From Combretum micranthum (taxonomy: Eukaryota > Streptophyta > Magnoliopsida > Myrtales > Combretaceae): a stretch of DNA of 64,000 bases. The position numbers and the translations under genes were made by a program. Below the pieces are notes generated by a model. It ran no database searches and was not told where the DNA came from. It worked only from the letters and a program-made list of their open reading frames with translations. Position 1 is the first letter of the stretch. Every line of letters starts with the position of its first letter. This document shows positions 59,249-64,000 of this stretch, in pieces. The stretch lies in the NCBI GenBank assembly GCA_024138025.1, contig JAMXBD010001365.1, positions 186,001-250,000 of the forward strand, read 5' to 3'.

Positions 59249-59764
59249 TGATGAAGTGGAGGAGATTGCAATGTTTTATACAAATTTAGGAAAGAAATAA
59301 ATTGGCATTTATTCATCCTTTTAATTATTTGATATTTGTAGACTTTTTAGGAACTTTTCTTTATGTGTTGTCTTTGATATTTATTTCATCCTTTATCTAT
59401 TTGTATGCATGTAGCCATTCTAGGAACTTTCCTTTATGTGTCATATGTGGTATTTTCATCATTTAGTTATTTTTTTTTATGTATATAGACTTTATTAGGA
59501 ATATTTCCTTTTTTGAAAAAAAAAAGACGCATTTCATATATATTGTTTGCCCTAGGGCAAGAAAGACAGATTATTAATTGAATGAAATTTTTATTGAGCG
59601 TGTCTTGCTCTTTTATACCAAGATTCGAGTTTTATTGTGAAAATTTTGGATTTCGATCTCAACAACCTAGAAATTCTTAGAATCAATAAGTGTTGAAGAA
59701 CACAAGTCGAGTATTAGTGCATGAATCAACGTCTTGTGATAAATCCCATTATCCTGATGCGTCA
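59249..59764 (+). repeat. 3' LTR of the deleted gypsy element
   Basis: It begins TGATGAAGTGGAGG and ends TGCGTCA, directly after the purine tract. Confidence 0.85.
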
Positions 59765-59769
59765 TATTA

Positions 59770-61049
59770 ACACTCACATATTAATTTCGTAATCAAATAT
59801 TTGGAAATAAGAAATCAAAATCAAATGAATATGAAATGTTTCAGTTCATTCCTTGAATGATTCCGTTATTTTAAAATTTATTATGAAAAGAGAGTGGTAA
59901 TAATATATAATTGAGGATACTAAGCTACTCCGGAGAGCAGATTAATGCTAATTGTCCGCAAAGGCAATAATAGTTTCTCGCAAGACTATTTCCAATATTT
60001 ATTTTTTGATTAACTATTAAAAAAAAAAAGAAACCATACTCGCTTTACTGCAATATAAGATCATTGTTCACACTCCATATTACTATACATCTACAAGCTA
60101 TAAAAGCTTAATGTTGTCTTTAATAACTTTGTTAAAAGTAGAAATCAACGAAAAAGTGTAGAAAGAGAAGAGGGAAAATGGAAATGAGCGAAATTTTTAT
60201 TCTATGTTTGGTAATTTATGAAGAAAATAGAAAGAAAATAAGAGAAATGGAATCAATGATCCATAAAAATATTCTCTTCATTTAATTTTATTTTTCCCTT
60301 ATAAGGATAAAATTGAAATTTCATGCTACTATTCACCTTTTCCACTCATTTTCACCTAGTTATGAAGAGGAAAAGAAAAGAGAGGTCAAAGTGGAAATAA
60401 TTCCGTTGATTTATGTTCATTTCCATTGCATTCCATTGATTTCCGTCACACCAAATATAAAATTTCCATAGTTTTTCATCCACTTTCACAAGTTTCCACA
60501 GCTTTCTAGATTGCCAAACTCAGCATAAGTCTAATGACATATATAAAGCCAAATCAAGTAAATTAACAAATGAACTATTTGTTCAACAAAAGTTGTACCT
60601 TCATCACAACGAATGACGTAATAGAATTGTAAAACAATTATAATAATATATCCACCATAGATATTTGTTTGCTCTACCATGCAGTTAGATCAAAGGATCG
60701 CATATCATATGTTAGGGAAATTCTATGGTCCCGTCATTAATTTTGACAGGACCGATCCTATGACTATCTAACGACTCACACAATACCCAACAATGATCGA
60801 ATTAGTAAAATAGTTAATATTCTAATTACTATATTTATTTTAACGATTAGATGATTGATTGAACAATCCTATCAACAAGACCGTAGAAGCTCTCATATGT
60901 ATAATCACTTTTTTAAATTGAGTATCAACATGTTAAGTTTTAATATTTGGCAAATGAATAAATGAAATAAGGATCAACATATTACACCATCCCATGAAAT
61001 TCTCAAATTTATACCTACACTCTAAACTTTTTATTTTAATTTTTTGTAG
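59770..61049. other. Intergenic DNA between the two short LTR elements
   Basis: AT-rich, no genes recognised. Positions 60170-60530 have a weak inverted relationship (GTTTGGTAATTT-like and ACACCAAATATAAAA-like words) that may be an eroded MITE. A clearer small MITE lies at 60715-60894. Confidence 0.5.
60715..60894. mobile_element. Small MITE of 180 bp
   Basis: The ends GGGAAATTCTATGGTC and GACCGTAGAAGCTCTC are imperfect inverted repeats, extended by further matching words (GACAGGACCGATCCTAT with ATCCTATCAACAAGACCG-like sequence in reverse). The flanks ATATGTTA (60707-60714) and ATATGTAT (60895-60902) are similar and may be an 8-bp duplication. No coding capacity. Confidence 0.6.
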
Positions 61050-61054
61050 AAGTA

Positions 61055-61552
61055 TGTTAAAACTCATAGACAATTATAAGGAGCTAGGGAAGCTAATAGA
61101 TGCTATTAGATACAAGCTATTTGAATAAAACTATATAGTAGTTAATGTAGTTGAGTAATAGCTAGATCAACCACTTTCATAACAGAGTGTATCTAGATCT
61201 AAGGATTTATAAATACATGAAAATAATAAAGCAAAAGGAATGGATAAACAGTCCTGAAAATAGATCAATCTCTATGATAATCTTGAGGAGAGTGGTTCTC
61301 TTGAAATAGCCATTGTTACCATAGTTACCTGTGATAAACAAACACCAGAAGACACTTGGTTAGTAAACCCTAGCAAGAAGAGAGTAAAGAAAGTTCAAGA
61401 TAGAGTGGGGCAACTTATCTGTGAAGGCAATGGTGAATTAGGGTGTTTTAAAAGGAGCTTTTATACCCATCTTAATATGTTGTCGTTTATGAAATATAGA
61501 GGGTTAGAAGTTTAGGATTATGGGCTGGGCGTCTTAAAATAAAGCTTTAATA
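61055..61552 (+). repeat. 5' LTR of the short element
   Basis: It begins TGTTAAAACTCATAG and ends near TTTAATA. A TATAAATA box lies at about 61209-61216. Confidence 0.88.
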
Positions 61553-61609
61553 TTTGGTGTTATCGTCACTTTGGATCTTTTGGATACTTGAGTTTTCTTG
61601 ATTCAAAGA

Positions 61610-62345
61610 TGGCACCTAAAATAAGGAACATGACATTGGAAGAATGATTGGAGAGATTATAGTGTAATATCAATCAAGAACTGGAAAAGAAGTTAATGGA
61701 TATTCAAGAAAATTTAAGAAAGATGAATACAAGCATACAAATTTGATAGGAATCATACTTAAGAAGCTTTATCTCATCCAATTTCACATAGAAAGGAGTC
61801 GTAATATTCCAATTTTGATGAAGATTCATCATTTTCATTGGTGGATCAGAAGCAACATGATCATCATCATCAATAGTAACATGATCAAAATTTAACAAGA
61901 ATCATCATCATCAGGTTCACATTTTCAATTTCCGTCATCCAAATTAGAGGGTATCCATACAATAGTAAATGATACCGAATTTTCATTGCAATTTATCAAT
62001 TCTAGGTTAGATAGATTGAGACTCAATCAACCCTTGTTTGAGATATTGCAAGCTATGTCATTCCAATCGCTTAATCCATTCATAGTAAACATAATCAAGC
62101 AAGATATCCCACATTTTTCTAGTCAAGATCCTATTTCTTGGGTGTTACAAGTGATATTTTTCTTGGATTATTACCATATAAATAAAAAATATTATCCAAC
62201 ACTTGTAATTTTTGCTATGCAATATGCAGCTACTTTTTGGTACAAGTGTATGGACGAATTCAATCATTTTAAAACATGAGATCATTTTGTTGAGGCACTT
62301 ATCATACGATTTGGACCTTTTAAATATGATTGGAAGAAAGATAGA
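61610..62345 (+). pseudogene. Retrotransposon gag remnant
   Basis: The leader-side ATG context near 61612 (MAPKIRNMTLEE) is followed by a stop. The gag core is best seen at 61986-62279, with QDPISWVLQVIFFLDYY and ATFWYKCMDEF, and continues in the next frame with FVEALIIRFGP (about 62285-62320). This is the layout of the Ty3/gypsy Retrotrans_gag domain. It would form the particle shell; stops and a deletion disable it. Confidence 0.7.
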
Positions 62346-62722
62346 TTTTTTCTTTTGAAAATCTAGAAGGGATAGATTTGGATGATGATGGAGCAGAAGG
62401 TGAAGCGAATGATTTAAATGTTGAATATCAAGAGAGCAAGATTAAGTATAAGGGAGGACAAGCTGCTGATATTGCTGGTTATGATGTGCATATGGTACAT
62501 GACAATTTAGTTCTACATCCTTGTGCTTTTGACGAATTTAAGGATGTACTGATTACATCCATGGATGAACCTATTATGCATATTTTTATTCTTCCTAGAG
62601 ACTTTAGGGCTGTTAAAAGATTAGATAATGATGGGACAAATTTCATGCTTAAAGATCTAGCAAAATGCACTGACTTGGAACTGAGGATAGACAAAGTAAA
62701 GGATTCTCTTCGACAATTTTGA
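62345..62722 (+). CDS. Unrecognised ORF inside the short LTR element
   Basis: The frame has an ATG at 62378 and can be extended upstream to about 62350, giving at least 114 codons. It has an acidic start (DDDGAEGEAND), a mixed helix-like middle and a charged end (ELRIDKVKDSLRQF). Reading can continue past the TGA at 62720 in the same frame for more than 20 codons, so it is probably a fragment. I do not recognise it. It stands where a protease would be expected, but lacks DSG or DGG. It may be a captured host fragment or fast-evolving gag sequence. Confidence 0.4.
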   Translation: MFSFENLEGIDLDDDGAEGEANDLNVEYQESKIKYKGGQAADIAGYDVHMVHDNLVLHPCAFDEFKDVLITSMDEPIMHIFILPRDFRAVKRLDNDGTNFMLKDLAKCTDLELRIDKVKDSLRQF

Positions 62723-62739
62723 GATTGGGCTCAAGGACT

Positions 62740-63375
62740 TATTCTCAATCATATTGTGCCTATTACCTACATACTATTCAATATAGCAGCTAGCAGTTAT
62801 TCTTAGTGTCATGGTCATCATTGCCATTTTTTTTCTGATTTGGATGTGTTGGCTAAGGAGAAATTCTTTCATCACAATACGATTACTGCTAGCAATTTAG
62901 CTTTTAGCACAAATTGGGTAGCTACCGTCTAATGTGTTCTATCATCTCATCATTGCCATCATTAGAACACAAAGTTTGGAATGAGACTTGGACATTTAGT
63001 CCTAACAATGGAATTATAGGAAAAAGAATAGTTGGTAGCAACACGGTTTTGGCTCAATTTGGTTCAACATTAAATCCAACACTTCACTGCTATGTACACA
63101 ATAATAGCCACATACCATATGAATTCAATTTTATTCACATCATATGGATTGGACATCAGATTTTAGCATAGGGTGTTCTTTATTAGCGTTTATGATATCT
63201 ATCAAAAAATCCCTATATCAAGAAATATCATCAAATCACATCTTGAACAATTGCCTACTACAGCAAAAAGGGTCTTAAATTTTTTTAGGGATGACAAAGA
63301 CATTTCCACAAACATAAACAAGACGACATATTTTCTAACCTTGAGGATAAGGTTGTTTTCAATAGAGGGAGAAAT
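62740..63375. other. Internal region of the short element without recognised domain
   Basis: Two modest frames (62914-63171 and 63173-63412) have no motif I recognise. The purine tract before the 3' LTR (63361-63375) ends it. Confidence 0.45.
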
Positions 63376-63869
63376 TGTTACAACTCATAGTACAAGGAGC
63401 TGGAGAAGCTAACAAATTCTATTAAATAACAGCTAGTTAAATAAAACTATATAGTAGTTAATGTAGTTAAGCAACAGTTAGATCAACCACTTTCATAACA
63501 TATTATAACGAGATTTGAGGATCTATAAATGCATGAAAAGAATAAAGGAAAAAGAATGGATAAACATTCTTGAAAATAGATCAATCTCTATGATTGAGCT
63601 TAAGGAGAGTGGCTCTCTTGAAATAGCCATTGTTACCATAGTCACTTGTGATAAACAAACGCCAAAGGACACTTGGTTAGTAAACCTTAGTAAAAAGAGG
63701 GTAAAGAAAGTTCAAGATAGAGAGAAGCAACTTATCTGTGAGGACAAGAGTGAATTACGGTGTTTTAAAAGGAGCTTTCATACTCATCTCAGTACGCTGT
63801 CATTTATGAAGTATAGAGGGTAAGAAGTTTAGGATTGTGGACTGGGCTACCTAAACGAAAGCTCAAACA
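63376..63869 (+). repeat. 3' LTR of the short element
   Basis: It begins TGTTACAACTCATAG and ends GCTCAAACA. The plus frame at 63515-63823 also exists, broken, in the 5' LTR and is a chance frame. Confidence 0.88.
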
Positions 63870-63874
63870 AAGTA

Positions 63875-64000
63875 TTCTTAGTCCCCAAAATCTTTTTTTT
63901 TTTTTTACTCCTCAATTTTTTACTTTTCTTTCAGTTAAATCCTTAACATTTTCAATACCAAATAAAAATCAGGACTTCCATTAAATATGTTAATTTTGTT
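63875..64000. other. Right flank, T-rich, nothing recognised
   Basis: A T run (63894-63906) and AT-rich sequence; too short to classify. Confidence 0.5.

Larger units (their letters stand above)
57671..59764 (+). mobile_element. Internally deleted Ty3/gypsy element (protease remnant only)
   Basis: LTRs of 510 bp (57671-58180) and 516 bp (59249-59764) flank 1068 bp of internal DNA. An initiator-Met-like site TGATATCAGAGC (58183-58194) follows the 5' LTR, and the purine tract GGGGAGAA (59241-59248) precedes the 3' LTR. The flanks CATTG (57666-57670) and TATTA (59765-59769) differ by two transitions and may be a decayed 5-bp duplication. RT and integrase are missing, so it is a deletion derivative. 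The LTR copies differ at many sites, so it is old. Confidence 0.85.
61055..63869 (+). mobile_element. Short LTR retrotransposon with gag remnant only, perfect AAGTA duplication
   Basis: Two LTRs of 498 bp (61055-61552) and 494 bp (63376-63869) flank 1823 bp of internal DNA. The flanks AAGTA at 61050-61054 and 63870-63874 are identical. A purine tract AATAGAGGGAGAAAT precedes the 3' LTR, and TTGGTGTTATCGTC follows the 5' LTR where a primer-binding site is expected. A gag piece is present, but protease, RT and integrase are not, so it is a non-autonomous element. By eye the LTRs differ at roughly one base in eight, so it is old. Confidence 0.9.

Overview
This window looks like transposon-rich nuclear DNA of a flowering plant, most likely a eudicot. 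The evidence is AT-rich intergenic DNA, several lineages of plant LTR retrotransposons, hAT-type and foldback MITEs, and one two-exon gene with plant-style splice sites that encodes a SASA-family carbohydrate esterase. The species cannot be named from the sequence alone. No bacterial operons, rRNA, full tRNA genes or CRISPR arrays are visible.

Layout. Positions 1-37063 are one stack of nested retrotransposons. The host of the stack is an old Tat/Ogre-lineage Ty3/gypsy element on the minus strand: 5' LTR about 37063-34862, leader, gag with a DUF7745/plant-mobile-domain-like N-terminus, gag-pro linker, protease, RT, RNase H and the start of integrase at 5850. At least five insertions split it. 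From left to right they are a plus-strand chromovirus-like gypsy element (<1-5849), a minus-strand Tekay/Del chromovirus with 2-kb LTRs (6043-15015), a 1.24-kb non-coding insertion (17509-18751), a copia-type solo LTR (19837-21043), and a large LTR-like block (21908-31059). The last contains a 2.7-kb Tat/Ogre-type solo LTR (25273-27986) with a perfect 5-bp duplication. Removing insertions together with one copy of each duplication brings the Tat coding segments back together, which is the main support for the boundaries.

Positions 37064-55950 are mostly non-coding. They hold a hAT-like MITE (37801-38206), a young but broken copia element with nearly identical 0.2-kb LTRs and a perfect target duplication (38791-43633), a degenerate LTR-like block with about 140-bp subrepeats (about 46870-49220), a foldback MITE (52505-52833) and a 1.2-kb inverted pair of LTR-like sequences (53030-54290).

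Positions 55950-64000 hold the only convincing host gene, a secreted carbohydrate esterase (56003-57630, one intron). A decayed gypsy element that kept only its protease region (57671-59764) starts 41 bp after its stop codon. Further on are a small MITE (60715-60894) and a 2.8-kb LTR element with a perfect AAGTA duplication, a gag remnant and an unrecognised ORF (61055-63869).

No complete, obviously functional novel system was found. The strongest observations are the readable nested history of the Tat element, its DUF7745-like gag fusion, the structured solo LTR, the large inverted repeat, and the compact gag-only LTR element with an unknown ORF.
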